Shown here: in pieces, positions 26,766 to 36,861 of the stretch
How the letters are laid out: each line of letters opens with the position of its first letter
Numbering within the stretch: the stretch's first letter is position 1
Assembly: GCA_900543325.1 (NCBI GenBank)
Contig: UQQU01000010.1
Coordinates: forward strand, 1-52,984
DNA length: 52,984 nucleotides
Direction of reading: 5' to 3'
Origin: an uncultured Clostridium sp.
GTDB taxonomy: Bacteria; Bacillota; Clostridia; Clostridiales; Clostridiaceae
Translations under genes and position numbers: made by a program
Notes under the pieces: generated by a model
Told to the model about the DNA's origin: nothing
Databases searched by the model: none
Seen by the model: only the letters and a program-made list of their open reading frames with translations

Positions 26766-28184
26766 ATGCAAAAGACTAAAATGATTTTTACAATCGGGCC
26801 TGCAAGTGATAATGAAACAATATTAACTGAATTTATTAAGATTGGTATGAATGTAGCCAGGTTAAACTTTTCCCATGGAACTCATGAAACTCATAAAAAT
26901 AAAATAGAACTAATAAAAAAAATTAGAACTACTCTCAATACTCCAACCGCTATAATGTTAGATATTAAAGGTCCTAAAATAAGAACACATAATTTTATTA
27001 ATGATGGTGTACAATTAAAGGCCGGACAGAATTTCACATTTATATGTGGTAAAGAAATATTAGGAGATGCTAACTCCTGCTCTATTACTTATGAACAACT
27101 ATATAAAGATGTAAATATTGGTGGAACAATACTAGTGGATGATGGATTATTAGCTTTTGAAATCTTAGATATTAAAGATAATGATATAATCTGTAAAGTA
27201 TTAAATGATGGTATTATCAAAAACCACAAAGGTGTAAATGTACCTAACGTTAGCATTAATTTGCCTTCTGTAACAGAAAAAGATAAAGATGATTTAATTT
27301 TCGGATGTAAAATGAGAGTAGATTTTGTAGCTGCCTCATTTGTTAGAAAAGCATCAGATGTTTTAGAAATAAGAAATCTATTAAATTCTCATTCTGGTGA
27401 AAATATTCAAATAATAGCTAAAATAGAAAGTCAAGAAGGGGTAAATAATATAGACTCTATATTAGAAGTTGCCGATGGAATAATGGTTGCTAGAGGTGAT
27501 ATGGGAGTTGAAATTCCAATAGAAAGAGTTCCTATTATTCAAAAGAATATAATAAAAAAATGTAATGAAGCAGGAAAGATTGTTATTACCGCAACCCAAA
27601 TGCTCGATTCAATGATAAGAAATTCACTTCCTACAAGAGCTGAGGCCTGTGATATATGTAATGCTATTTTTGATGGAACAGATGCAATTATGCTAAGTGG
27701 TGAAAGTGCTAGTGGCCTATATCCAATAGAAGCTGCAAAAACAATGTCTAAAATAGCTAAAGAAACTGAAGCTCATCTAGATTATAATTACTTAAATCAA
27801 AGGTTAAAGGAGCCAGCCATGTATGATTTTGCCGAAGCTATAAGTTATTCAACTTGTAGAACGTCTAATGTTCTCCATGCTAAAGCTATAGTTGCAGCAA
27901 CTAATTCTGGCTCAACTGCGAAGCTTGTTTCAAAGTATAAACCTAAATGCCCTATTATAGCCATAACTCCTCATGCTGAAGTTATGAGAGGATTGAGCTT
28001 GAACTTTGGAGTATTTCCAGTACTCTGCCAAGAATTTGAAACTACAGATGATATTCTAACTGAAGCAAAAACAGTTGTTAAAAATCTAAATATAGGTCAT
28101 GAAGGTGATGATATTATAGTAGCTGCAGGTATGCCAACTAATTATACTGGTGGAACCAATATGCTTAAGATAGAAAAGATTTAG
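26766..28184 (+). CDS. pyk: Pyruvate kinase
   Basis: Final ATP-forming step of glycolysis (phosphoenolpyruvate plus ADP to pyruvate). Recognisable parts are RLNFSHGTHE (near 34), IMLDIKGPKIRT, the catalytic IIAKIESQEGV (Lys near 219) and VARGDMGVEIP. ATQMLDSM and the allosteric C-domain follow to residue 472. It lacks the extra PEP-utiliser domain found in Bacillus pyruvate kinase. Start after AAGTGAGGTGGTTTT. Monocistronic, with a TATAAT box visible near 26728 but no clear -35. Confidence 0.97.
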   Translation: MQKTKMIFTIGPASDNETILTEFIKIGMNVARLNFSHGTHETHKNKIELIKKIRTTLNTPTAIMLDIKGPKIRTHNFINDGVQLKAGQNFTFICGKEILGDANSCSITYEQLYKDVNIGGTILVDDGLLAFEILDIKDNDIICKVLNDGIIKNHKGVNVPNVSINLPSVTEKDKDDLIFGCKMRVDFVAASFVRKASDVLEIRNLLNSHSGENIQIIAKIESQEGVNNIDSILEVADGIMVARGDMGVEIPIERVPIIQKNIIKKCNEAGKIVITATQMLDSMIRNSLPTRAEACDICNAIFDGTDAIMLSGESASGLYPIEAAKTMSKIAKETEAHLDYNYLNQRLKEPAMYDFAEAISYSTCRTSNVLHAKAIVAATNSGSTAKLVSKYKPKCPIIAITPHAEVMRGLSLNFGVFPVLCQEFETTDDILTEAKTVVKNLNIGHEGDDIIVAAGMPTNYTGGTNMLKIEKI

Positions 28185-28194
28185 ATAAAAAATT

Positions 28195-28237
28195 AAAAGT
28201 AATGATATTATCATAGTAAAAAATATCATTACTTTTT
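28195..28237. terminator. Bidirectional terminator between pyk and the S1-domain gene
   Basis: A 15-bp perfect stem (AAAAGTAATGATATT with its complement) and a 12-base loop, T-rich on both strands, between two convergent genes. Confidence 0.88.
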
Positions 28238-28259
28238 TATTTATCAATTTATTTTAAAA

Positions 28260-29405
28260 TTAGTTAAATAATCCTTTGAATAAATCTCCTAATGTAACAT
28301 CATCATCGTTATCATTATATTGTAAATATTCATTTGATCTTTCAACTGCATCTTTAATACTTAAAGAAATTCTCTTATCTTCTTTGTTAACATCAAGAAC
28401 TTTAACTTTAACCATTTGTCCTATTTCAAGAACATCTGAAGGTTTAGCTATGTTTTCATCTGTAATTTCATTTATATGAACTAATCCTTCAACTCCAGGG
28501 AATAATTCTACAAATGCTCCAAATGACATAAATTTAACAACTTTACCCTCTATTACATCACCAGTTTTTATATTATCAGCATGAACTTTCCAAGGTTCCT
28601 TGTCTACGTCTTTTAATATTAGAGATACTCTTTCATGTTCTGGATCTACATCACCTACAAATACAGTAACCTTATCTCCGACATTTACTATATCCTCAAC
28701 TTTTTTAACTCTTTCCCATGCTAAATCATTGATATGAATTAATCCAGTAATTCCACCAATATCTACAATAGCTCCAACCTTAATTATCTTCTTAACTGTA
28801 CCTTCTCTCTTTTCACCACTTTTTACAGTTTTCCAAAGTTCTTTTTTCTTAGCTTGATAAGCTTCTTCTTCTAATACTCTTCTAGAAGCAACAACTTTTC
28901 TATTTCTTAAATCTAATTCTGTTAACTTAACTTCAATTTCTTTTCCTAATAAAGTATTTAACTCTATTCTTTCTCTCGAAGCTAATGAAGCTGGAATAAA
29001 TACTCTAATTGATCCATAGTATGCAACTAATCCACCTTTAACTTCTTCTTTAACTAAAACCTTTATAACCTCTTCATTTTTAAAAGCCTTTTGTAAATCT
29101 TCCTTTTCAGTTATTTGTAATGCTCTTAATCTTGAAAGCTGAACATATCCTTCACCATCATTTGGCGAAATAACATATACATCTAATTTATCTCCTGGTT
29201 TAACAACTTCTAATGGAGAAACATCTCCTACTACTAATTCTTCTTTTGCTATTATTCCATCAAATGCATAATTGATATTAACTGTAGCTTCTTTTTCATT
29301 AACATCTATAATTTGACCTTTTAATATATCTCCTGAATTAATTCTCTTAACATCAAACTCTTTTAAAAGATCTCCCATTGAATTTTCATTTAATTCAACT
29401 GACAT
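28260..29405 (-). CDS. S1-domain RNA-binding protein (bS1/YpfD-like)
   Basis: Four S1 OB-fold repeats are visible (about 20-88, 106-170, 190-257 and 275-345), each with the GxVxxxxxxGxxVxxxGxxGLxH type pattern; the last two are best conserved. A short acidic tail ends DLFKGLFN. Members of this group in Firmicutes are smaller than E. coli S1 and their role in translation initiation is less clear. The frame extends to 29435, but ATG at 29405 has AAAGGAG at right distance (381 residues). In other clostridia the gene is linked to IspH or cmk; neither is here. Confidence 0.88.
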   Translation of the reverse strand: MSVELNENSMGDLLKEFDVKRINSGDILKGQIIDVNEKEATVNINYAFDGIIAKEELVVGDVSPLEVVKPGDKLDVYVISPNDGEGYVQLSRLRALQITEKEDLQKAFKNEEVIKVLVKEEVKGGLVAYYGSIRVFIPASLASRERIELNTLLGKEIEVKLTELDLRNRKVVASRRVLEEEAYQAKKKELWKTVKSGEKREGTVKKIIKVGAIVDIGGITGLIHINDLAWERVKKVEDIVNVGDKVTVFVGDVDPEHERVSLILKDVDKEPWKVHADNIKTGDVIEGKVVKFMSFGAFVELFPGVEGLVHINEITDENIAKPSDVLEIGQMVKVKVLDVNKEDKRISLSIKDAVERSNEYLQYNDNDDDVTLGDLFKGLFN

Positions 29406-29482
29406 AGTATCCACTCCTTTGTAAAAATATCTCATATTTAATTTTAAGTCACCAGTAAATTTTATACAAGTAAAAGAATAAA

Positions 29483-29508
29483 AAAGCTACTTCTCACAAA
29501 GTAGCTTT
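29483..29508 (-). terminator. Terminator after the CBS-domain gene
   Basis: AAAGCTACTT/AAGTAGCTTT perfect stem with a six-base loop and a T tract on the minus strand, nine bases after the gene's stop codon. Confidence 0.88.
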
Positions 29509-29517
29509 ATTTAAACT

Positions 29518-29937
29518 CTATAATATTTTTTTATTTTTCTTTATTGCATTGTAACAATAATTTATTATGTCACTACGTTTTATTATTCCTATAAATATAC
29601 CTTCATCATCAACTACTGGTACAAAATTTTGAGTTGTAGCTAATCTAATAATACTCTCAACATCTGCATTAATAGAAACACTCTTATGCTTTGTTCTTAT
29701 AGCTATTTCACTTACTTTAACATTTTCCGTATTTTTAAAGTTAAGATTTTCAGTGTTTTTTAATTTCCACAATAAATCTCCCTCTGTTAAAGTTCCAACA
29801 TATCTTCCATGCTTGTCTATTAGTGGTATTGCTGTATAACCATGATGCTCCATTCTCTCAATTACTTGTCTCATTGTTGCATCTATATATTCATAAATAA
29901 CCTCATTTTTAGGAGTTAAAAGAAATGCAATATTCAT
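29518..29937 (-). CDS. Tandem CBS-domain protein (CbpB-like)
   Basis: 139 residues made of two CBS domains (about 10-65 and 75-130), with YTAIPLIDKHGRYVGTLTEGDL and FVPVVDDEGIFIGIIKRSDI as the paired signatures. Such stand-alone pairs bind adenine nucleotides; Firmicute CbpB/DarB-like proteins bind cyclic-di-AMP and regulate partner enzymes. The ligand here is not visible. ATG after GGAAAGGAAGAAGAT, with a terminator behind. It follows the exonuclease gene by 107 bases. Confidence 0.85.
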   Translation of the reverse strand: MNIAFLLTPKNEVIYEYIDATMRQVIERMEHHGYTAIPLIDKHGRYVGTLTEGDLLWKLKNTENLNFKNTENVKVSEIAIRTKHKSVSINADVESIIRLATTQNFVPVVDDEGIFIGIIKRSDIINYCYNAIKKNKKIL

Positions 29938-30044
29938 ATCTTCTTCCTTTCCTTTAAATCATACTTCCTCTTCATTTTATCATATATAAAATATAATTGT
30001 TATATTATCTTTAAATTTTAATAATTTCTTAATTTAATATAATT

Positions 30045-30950
30045 TTAATTGTAAACTTTATGCTTTAATTTATTTTCATATCTTAAATAATCATATTCAT
30101 CTATTACAGTTGCAACTTCTTTATATATTTCTTCACCACATAAACTCTTTCTCACAATAAGTTCATCTAAGATTCTACTATTACATTTTGTACATGTTCC
30201 AAGACATATGAATCTCCATCCCACTACACTAAATGGATAATCAATTTCAATTTTTTTTTGACACTTGGGGCATATTTGATTTATTTTATTATAATCTAAT
30301 TCTACCCCCTCTAAAGAAGCAACTTCCAAAGCTGGCATTTTATAAACATCCTCTATTATATATTTTTTTATAGCCCTAGCATTATATACATTTTTAAATA
30401 CATGTGCCGTATATATAGAATCATTTAAAGCATCATGTAATGCATCCTCATTTACTTTTATTTTTAATGCCTTAAGTGCATTTTTTAAACTCAATGATTT
30501 TCTAAAACCTAATATCTTTGTAACATACTCTTGAATATCTAAATAGTTGTTAATCCAACTTAAATCATTATAGCCATAATGATTTGCATTTCTTATTATT
30601 TCAGCTATATCATCTTTAGCCCATGAACAAATTATATCACCTTCACTAACCATACTTCTAAGTTTATTAAGACCATCTATAAAATTAACTCCATTTTCTA
30701 AATCCTTTATATCTATTTTTGTTATATCTAATATTTTAGGATTTATTACTGGAATAACCGATGGCTTTATAAATACTTTTAACTCTTCACAAGGTTGCAT
30801 ATGAGCATCTAATTTAACTGCTCCTATTTCTATTATCTCATTTACTAAATCTAGCTTTTTTAAATTTGGATAATCATTATATACATTAGGAATGTACTTA
30901 TGTATTCCACTTAAATTATTGAATTCTAAATCTACTATTATAAAAGCCAA
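30045..30950 (-). CDS. DEDDh-type 3'-5' exonuclease with C-terminal zinc ribbon
   Basis: DnaQ-like exonuclease. The first acidic motif is IIVDLEFNN. The second lies around ICSWAKDDIAEI. The last reads LHDALNDSIYTA, supplying the His and Asp of DEDDh. A cysteine-rich part, CPKCQKK and later CTKCNS, looks like a zinc ribbon (about 230-265). The frame opens at a GTG (30962) placed directly on a GAAGG sequence, which cannot work well; TTG at 30950, just behind GGGGAG, is preferred though the spacing is short. It is the fourth gene of the YhaO-YhaN-MutS-like-exonuclease run, 52 bases after its neighbour. The nucleic acid substrate is unknown. Confidence 0.8.
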   Translation of the reverse strand: MAFIIVDLEFNNLSGIHKYIPNVYNDYPNLKKLDLVNEIIEIGAVKLDAHMQPCEELKVFIKPSVIPVINPKILDITKIDIKDLENGVNFIDGLNKLRSMVSEGDIICSWAKDDIAEIIRNANHYGYNDLSWINNYLDIQEYVTKILGFRKSLSLKNALKALKIKVNEDALHDALNDSIYTAHVFKNVYNARAIKKYIIEDVYKMPALEVASLEGVELDYNKINQICPKCQKKIEIDYPFSVVGWRFICLGTCTKCNSRILDELIVRKSLCGEEIYKEVATVIDEYDYLRYENKLKHKVYN

Positions 30951-31002
30951 AATTCTCCCCACCCTTCTACTAATGACAAATTTTAAAAATCACATTAGCA
31001 CG

Positions 31003-32799
31003 TTAATCTTCAATATCAATGCCAGCCAACTTCATAAGATGCTTTGCATTTTGTGTCTCACTTTTTCCTCTTCTAAGGACATAATCAAAATTAATCTTAT
31101 TGTCTTTATAATATTCTCTAAAATTATAATTAACCAACCAGCTTTTTTCTTTCTCTAAATTGCATAATTCTAAATCATGGGTAGATACTAATCCAACTCC
31201 TTGAAGTTTAACAAGTTGTTCTATTAATATTCTTGCCCCATCATGTCTATCATTTGAATTAGTTCCTTTAAATATTTCATCTAATAAGAAAAATACCTTT
31301 TCTCCTGATTTTGCAGCTTCAATAACTAATTTTATTCTTAATATTTCAGCATAAAATGAGGATATATTTTCCTCTAAATTATCTTGTGTTCTCATACAAG
31401 TATAAATATTACTTATGCCACATTTAAACTCCTTTGAACAAGTTGGTAATCCTAAGTAAGTCAAAATCATATTAAACCCTATAGTCCTTAAAAAAGTACT
31501 TTTTCCTGACATATTGGATCCTGTAATCAAAGCAACTTTCTCACTACCATAAAGATTAAAATCATTAGACTTAGCTCTATCCCCTAACAATGGATGTGCT
31601 AAAGATTTAGCTTCAATCTCATTTACCCCTGATATAGTAGGATAAACCCACTCTTCATGTTCAAATGCTAAAGTCGATAAACTTACTAATGCTTCTATTT
31701 CTCCCATAATTTCTAGCCATTTTTCTAGTTTATAGCCATTTCTAATTCTCCACTCTTCTAAATTACAAAGAATAAAAATATCACTCATTAAAAATACATT
31801 TATTATAAGATAGTAAGCATTAGATGTGCTATCCCCTAACCAATTAACTATATTTTTTAACTTTTTCATCTCACTCTTACAATTTATATTAGATCCCACT
31901 AACTCCTTTTGAAGTTCTAATAATTTCTTAGACTCAAACTTTTCATCTTGTATCAACTCTAATAAAGTACTATATTTAATTATTTCTCTTTTATTTTTTA
32001 TAAATATATCTATTACACTGCTTAATCTTTTAGTCAACAATTTAATAACTAAGTAATTTATCATCAAATCTAATAATAAATATGTTATTGGAATACGTCC
32101 TATAATTGCTAGGAATATAATTATTGCAGTTATAGCTATAAAAACATATGATATATACTTTATTGTGAAACTATTCTTTTCTTCACTTTTAGCCCATTTC
32201 AATAACTCTTCTATATTTTCTTTTTTCTTATTTTCTATACTTGCTTCAAAATATAAGCTTTCACAAAATTCTCTTTTTTTAGCTAACTCTTTTATAGCCT
32301 CTTGATTATCTTGTATTTCATATCTTGTAGGTAAATCCTTTACCATCATCTTATATGCTAATCTTTTTCTACCAAATTTAGTTTTAGTTAAATTTATCCA
32401 TTGGAACAAGGAATTTTTACCGAATATATCTAAATCACTTGAGAAATTATGATTTCTATCGATAAATTCTTCACCAACATCATCAAATTCCTTCCAAGTA
32501 TTATCTAATCTCTTTATCCCTTTTTCATAATAATTTAACATCATTAGCAATCTTTTTTTATTATTTATCTTTTCATTATGAAAAAATGCAATTACTAAAA
32601 ATATAATTAACGTACATAGAAAACTAAATCCAACACCTTCTATACTATTTTTTTTATAGCAATAATACATCGCTATTAACCCAGCAATAACAATAATAAA
32701 GCGTATAACTGAAAAAGTTATAAGTTTTTTCTCTAACTTTTCTAATTTACAACTAACCTTACTTATATTGCTTTTATAATAATTCAACGAATTTTCCAT
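31003..32799 (-). CDS. Membrane-anchored MutS-family ATPase
   Basis: 598 residues. The C-terminal half is a MutS core and ATPase: Walker A TGSNMSGKSTFLRTIG, Walker B FFLLDEIFKGTNS and the STHDLELC histidine motif. The mismatch-recognition domain I of true MutS is missing, so this is not the canonical repair sensor. Unusually there are four hydrophobic helices in two pairs, near residues 30-70 and 210-250, which suggest membrane attachment. Related proteins occur in many clostridia with no settled function. ATG after AGAGGTAATAAGTAG. It follows the YhaN-like gene by 79 bases. Confidence 0.85.
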   Translation of the reverse strand: MENSLNYYKSNISKVSCKLEKLEKKLITFSVIRFIIVIAGLIAMYYCYKKNSIEGVGFSFLCTLIIFLVIAFFHNEKINNKKRLLMMLNYYEKGIKRLDNTWKEFDDVGEEFIDRNHNFSSDLDIFGKNSLFQWINLTKTKFGRKRLAYKMMVKDLPTRYEIQDNQEAIKELAKKREFCESLYFEASIENKKKENIEELLKWAKSEEKNSFTIKYISYVFIAITAIIIFLAIIGRIPITYLLLDLMINYLVIKLLTKRLSSVIDIFIKNKREIIKYSTLLELIQDEKFESKKLLELQKELVGSNINCKSEMKKLKNIVNWLGDSTSNAYYLIINVFLMSDIFILCNLEEWRIRNGYKLEKWLEIMGEIEALVSLSTLAFEHEEWVYPTISGVNEIEAKSLAHPLLGDRAKSNDFNLYGSEKVALITGSNMSGKSTFLRTIGFNMILTYLGLPTCSKEFKCGISNIYTCMRTQDNLEENISSFYAEILRIKLVIEAAKSGEKVFFLLDEIFKGTNSNDRHDGARILIEQLVKLQGVGLVSTHDLELCNLEKEKSWLVNYNFREYYKDNKINFDYVLRRGKSETQNAKHLMKLAGIDIED

Positions 32800-32878
32800 C
32801 TACTTATTACCTCTTTAAATAAATATACACTCTTAAGTTTAGACTATTTTTCCCATTTAATCCATATTAAATTATACT

Positions 32879-35584
32879 TTATGTTAGTAATTTAATATAT
32901 TTATGCTTTATATTATGTTTTGAGATTATGCTCTCTTCTCTATTGTGACAAGTAAATATAATACATTGCTTAAAATTATAATTAACTAAATATTTAATTG
33001 TGTTTTCTATTCTTTTATTGTCATATTGGACAAAAGCATCATCTAAGTATATTGATACATCTTTACTTTTAAATATCATATCTATAAATGCTAATCTAAG
33101 AGATAAATTTAATTGATCATTAGCTCCATTACTCAATACTTCTGATTTCATTATATTCTTTTCATTTCTAACCTTCATTTCATAATTATCTGCTACCATA
33201 ACCTCACTATACTTTCCATCTGTAAAGTTTTTAAATGATTCTACTACATTTTTATTAAGTATTGGTCCAAAATTGTCTCTTAATTCTTTATATGCCTCTT
33301 GTAAAATTTCTATAGCAAGACCACTTGCTTTTAATTGCTTCTCCCTATCTTTTATTTCATCTTCAACATTTTTAATTTCCTCTTCTATTTCTGGTATTGT
33401 TCTTTTTCCATTAAATCTATTCTTTATTTCATTTTCAATATCCTTAATGTTTTTTTCAACCTCTAATAACTTTAAGTTTTTCTGCTTAATAACCGAATCT
33501 ATCTCTTCTTCATTTTCATAAGAATATTTAAAGTTAATATTAATTATCTCACTTAATTCCTTTTTTATTAAATCTATATCTTTTCCTTTTGTTAATGCAA
33601 GATATGCTTCTTCTACCGATGCTAAATTCCTATTTATTTCATCTCTAAGTTCCAGTTTTTCTTCTAACTCCTTTAAGATATCTTCAACTTCTAAAATATT
33701 TATATTATCAAAGCCTATGGAACCTAACTTTCTTCTTATCTTTTTCTCTCTAATTTCTAATTGTTCTTTTGTTTTTTGTAATCCAGACTTCAAATTTTTT
33801 AACTCAATTTTTAGTATATCTAATCCCTTAGATGCCTCTTGATACTTATTAATTTCACTTATAAGTTCCCCTAAATTATCTACTTCAGAAATTCTTAAAT
33901 ATTTTTCTATTTCATTATTTACAATATTATATTCATCTATAGCCTTTTCTAATGATAATAACTCTCTCTTAGATAACTTTTCATTAATCTTTTCATCAAT
34001 TTTAAATTTAAGCTTTTTATAATCATCATATATCTTTAACTTTTTAAATAACTCTTTATAACTACTAACTTTTAATATATTACAATAATAATTTAAATCT
34101 TTTTCTATGTTATTTATATCTCGTTTTATTGTTTCAATTTTTTTATTTTTCCTACCCCTATTAAAATAAATATTAATTAATAAAAATAATATTATTATAG
34201 TAAAAATTATATATAGACTTAAACTTAACATATTATTATTTATAACAAATGCTAATATTATAGCTATCAACGATATTGCACCTAAAAGTCCATAAAATAT
34301 ATTACTATTTTTAATCTCAGTATTGCTTTCAACTATTCCTTTTAACTCTCTTAATTTTTCATCATAACTAACTACTATATTTTCTATTTTTTCTCTAAAA
34401 TCTTCAATTATTAAAGCATCTCCAATTATTTTTTGGGCTTCTATTTTTTTGAGATTTAAAAAATCAATTTCACTCTCTATAGATTTATCTATATCAACCT
34501 TTTCCTTTAATACTTCTCTTCTAATATTTAATTTTTCTAATAGGTTTAATATATTCTTGGGAAGTTGCTCTATATAATCATACCTATCTAAGGGAGATTT
34601 TAATACTTCCACTCTTTCTTCTTTTTCTCTAATATTTTCTTTTTCTGCTTCACTTGTATCTAATACGCTTAAATATAAGGAATATTCTTCTCTTAATTCT
34701 TTTATAAACGCATAATTTATAAATTCATCATTATAAGTTAATAACTTATTAATATACCGTTCTTTATTTTTTAATTCCTGCTTCTTTTTAAAGTATTGTG
34801 TTATTTCCTCGAATTCCTTTTTAAGCTTTGTCTTCTTTAAAAATTTTTTATATATATCTAAATTATTAATTTCACTATTTAAATTTTTCTTTTCCAAATT
34901 TAAATTGATTAATAGTTCTTCATTATCTAAATTATGATTTGATAAATTATATGCTTCATATCTTTCACTAAGTAAATTACTATACTTCTCATTTAATACA
35001 TCTAAACATCCATTTTTCCTAACGTTCGAAATAGACTTTTTATATTTATTTAATTTTGCAATTGCTACGTCTACCGATACTTGTCCATCATCTATTCCTA
35101 TAGAGTTAGCTATTTTATCTATTATTTCTTCTTCCTTATCTTTTCTTACTCCAACTCCTAATTGACCAATAAATAATGTATTAATAAAAGTAGCTCTGTT
35201 TATATTAAAAAAGTATTTTCCTGGCTCATCCTTTGAAATGTAACTTATCTCTTCTCCAGTAATGGCATCTATTATAGAACATGTATCTTCCTTTTTGCTC
35301 TTTCCAAAAGTTCTTCTAATTATATAATCCTTATTTTTAGATTCTACATACAATTCCCCACTAATAGTTTCACCTGTACTTGGCATATATTTTAGTCGTT
35401 CATTTTGCTTATAGTCTTTGCCCTTGTAACTTGACATACCATATAACCAGATCTTAATGAATGCTTGAATAGTGCTCTTCCCAGCCTCATTTTCTCCATA
35501 TATTACATTTATTCCATTATCAAAACTTATTACTTTATCCTTTAAACCACCAAATGCAATAATATTTACTCTTTTAATAATCAT
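32879..35584 (-). CDS. yhaN: YhaN-like SMC/SbcC-type ATPase with central transmembrane pair
   Basis: Rad50/SbcC-related ATPase. The N-terminal Walker A is GENEAGKSTIQ (30-40). Walker B and D-loop lie in VSIYLDDAFVQYD near the C-terminus. Between them are long Glu/Lys/Leu/Ile coiled coils, interrupted at about 425-470 by two transmembrane helices, a trait also seen in Bacillus YhaN. No zinc hook CxxC is visible. 901 residues. It overlaps the upstream nuclease gene by 11 bases, the nuclease-ATPase pairing of SbcD-SbcC and Mre11-Rad50. Likely role: processing of DNA ends or hairpins near the membrane (inference). Confidence 0.88.
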   Translation of the reverse strand: MIIKRVNIIAFGGLKDKVISFDNGINVIYGENEAGKSTIQAFIKIWLYGMSSYKGKDYKQNERLKYMPSTGETISGELYVESKNKDYIIRRTFGKSKKEDTCSIIDAITGEEISYISKDEPGKYFFNINRATFINTLFIGQLGVGVRKDKEEEIIDKIANSIGIDDGQVSVDVAIAKLNKYKKSISNVRKNGCLDVLNEKYSNLLSERYEAYNLSNHNLDNEELLINLNLEKKNLNSEINNLDIYKKFLKKTKLKKEFEEITQYFKKKQELKNKERYINKLLTYNDEFINYAFIKELREEYSLYLSVLDTSEAEKENIREKEERVEVLKSPLDRYDYIEQLPKNILNLLEKLNIRREVLKEKVDIDKSIESEIDFLNLKKIEAQKIIGDALIIEDFREKIENIVVSYDEKLRELKGIVESNTEIKNSNIFYGLLGAISLIAIILAFVINNNMLSLSLYIIFTIIILFLLINIYFNRGRKNKKIETIKRDINNIEKDLNYYCNILKVSSYKELFKKLKIYDDYKKLKFKIDEKINEKLSKRELLSLEKAIDEYNIVNNEIEKYLRISEVDNLGELISEINKYQEASKGLDILKIELKNLKSGLQKTKEQLEIREKKIRRKLGSIGFDNINILEVEDILKELEEKLELRDEINRNLASVEEAYLALTKGKDIDLIKKELSEIININFKYSYENEEEIDSVIKQKNLKLLEVEKNIKDIENEIKNRFNGKRTIPEIEEEIKNVEDEIKDREKQLKASGLAIEILQEAYKELRDNFGPILNKNVVESFKNFTDGKYSEVMVADNYEMKVRNEKNIMKSEVLSNGANDQLNLSLRLAFIDMIFKSKDVSIYLDDAFVQYDNKRIENTIKYLVNYNFKQCIIFTCHNREESIISKHNIKHKYIKLLT

Positions 35585-36704
35585 TTAAATTCACCTCGTC
35601 TTCTGACAGACATTGAATTCCTATCTTTAAAGCCAGCTCTAATATCTCCTTTTCATCATCACTTGCACATTTTAATTTTTCAAATATCTTTGCTATAAAC
35701 TTTCCTTTTACAGAATAATCCCTACTTAATTCTTCTAAATTTACTTCTATACTTGTATTATTAATTATTTTAATATAATAAAATTTGTCTTTTAATTTCT
35801 CTATAAGTAACTTTTCATTTAAATTAAAATGCTCTTTTATTTCACCCTTCAATATAATTTTATAAAAATTCTGGTAGATTTCCTCATTGTTTAATTGTGA
35901 TAATACTTTAAATACAACTTCATCATAGTTATTAGTATCTGTTATATCAATCTCTCTTGTAATATACTTTCTTTTATACATAGGAAAGAACTTCAAATTA
36001 GCTCCACCTTTATATACTTCTCCAACTATAACACCTTTTTCTCCCTCTTCATCAAATCCTCTTCCTTGAGGACATCCACTATATGCATAAGTAGTTATTC
36101 CCGCTTTTAATATTCCTGAAAACTTATGTCTATGACCTAATGCAATATAATCAATATTAGATTCATATATATCACTTATATATATTGGATTATATTTATT
36201 CTTACTATTGGCTGATGTGATTTCTCCATGAAGCAACATAATATTTATTTTATCATTATCTACATTAACCTTTCTTAACAAAGTTTCATTTTCATAGTTG
36301 TTTCTGAATCCAGCTCCCCAAACAATCAAATTTAGCTCTTTAACCTCTTTAAACTCCATATCACCCTTGAAAATATAAACATTTTCCGGCCAATTTATCA
36401 TACTATAAAAGGATTTTTCATTATATGGGTCATGATTACCTGGTGAAATAAATACCTTAATATCTTTTATTCTTTTAATTTGATCTGATATAAAAAATAA
36501 GGTATTCTTATTTACTGTCAAATTATCAAAAACATCTCCTGCAATAAGTAATACCTCTACATTTTCATTTATAGATAAATCTATTATATTTTTAAATACC
36601 TCTAATAGCTCATTTTTGCTAACATCTGAAACTTCTTTACTAAGCTCTTTAAAGGGCGTATCAAAATGTAAGTCAGCACAATGTAACACCTTAATTTTAT
36701 TCAT
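35574..36704 (-). CDS. yhaO: YhaO-like metallophosphoesterase (SbcD/Mre11 family)
   Basis: Nuclease subunit partnering the YhaN-like ATPase. The calcineurin-like phosphoesterase motifs occur in order: CADLHFD (D-x-H), IAGDVFDN (GD), SPGNHDPYN (GNHD), LLHGE and ALGHRH. These are the manganese ligands of Mre11-type enzymes. A C-terminal region (about 260-376) without a clear motif probably contacts the ATPase. 376 residues. First gene of the four-gene run; the 250 bases upstream hold the SASP terminator and RNA candidate on the same strand. Confidence 0.9.
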   Translation of the reverse strand: MNKIKVLHCADLHFDTPFKELSKEVSDVSKNELLEVFKNIIDLSINENVEVLLIAGDVFDNLTVNKNTLFFISDQIKRIKDIKVFISPGNHDPYNEKSFYSMINWPENVYIFKGDMEFKEVKELNLIVWGAGFRNNYENETLLRKVNVDNDKINIMLLHGEITSANSKNKYNPIYISDIYESNIDYIALGHRHKFSGILKAGITTYAYSGCPQGRGFDEEGEKGVIVGEVYKGGANLKFFPMYKRKYITREIDITDTNNYDEVVFKVLSQLNNEEIYQNFYKIILKGEIKEHFNLNEKLLIEKLKDKFYYIKIINNTSIEVNLEELSRDYSVKGKFIAKIFEKLKCASDDEKEILELALKIGIQCLSEDEVNLNDY

Positions 36705-36805
36705 TCTATCACCTACTTCACGAACCTTTGTTCATATTTTAACATAAATTACCTTAGTTATAAAGTCTCTTAACTCTTACTACTATCTATATACAAAAAG
36801 AAAAA

Positions 36806-36844
36806 AGAGATATCATTATAGATATAATCTACTTTGATATCTCT
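36806..36844 (-). terminator. Terminator of the SASP transcript
   Basis: AGAGATATCA/TGATATCTCT stem, with an inner TAGAT/ATCTA pair, followed by TTTTTTC on the minus strand. A T run also follows on the + strand (36851-36857). It lies about 120 bases after the SASP stop, unusually far. Confidence 0.85.
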
Positions 36845-36861
36845 CTTCTCTTTTTTTCGAA

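Noticed and set aside
31003..32799. Canonical mismatch-repair MutS
   Set aside because: The mismatch-recognition domain is absent, length is about 600 rather than 850-900 residues, and four membrane helices are present.
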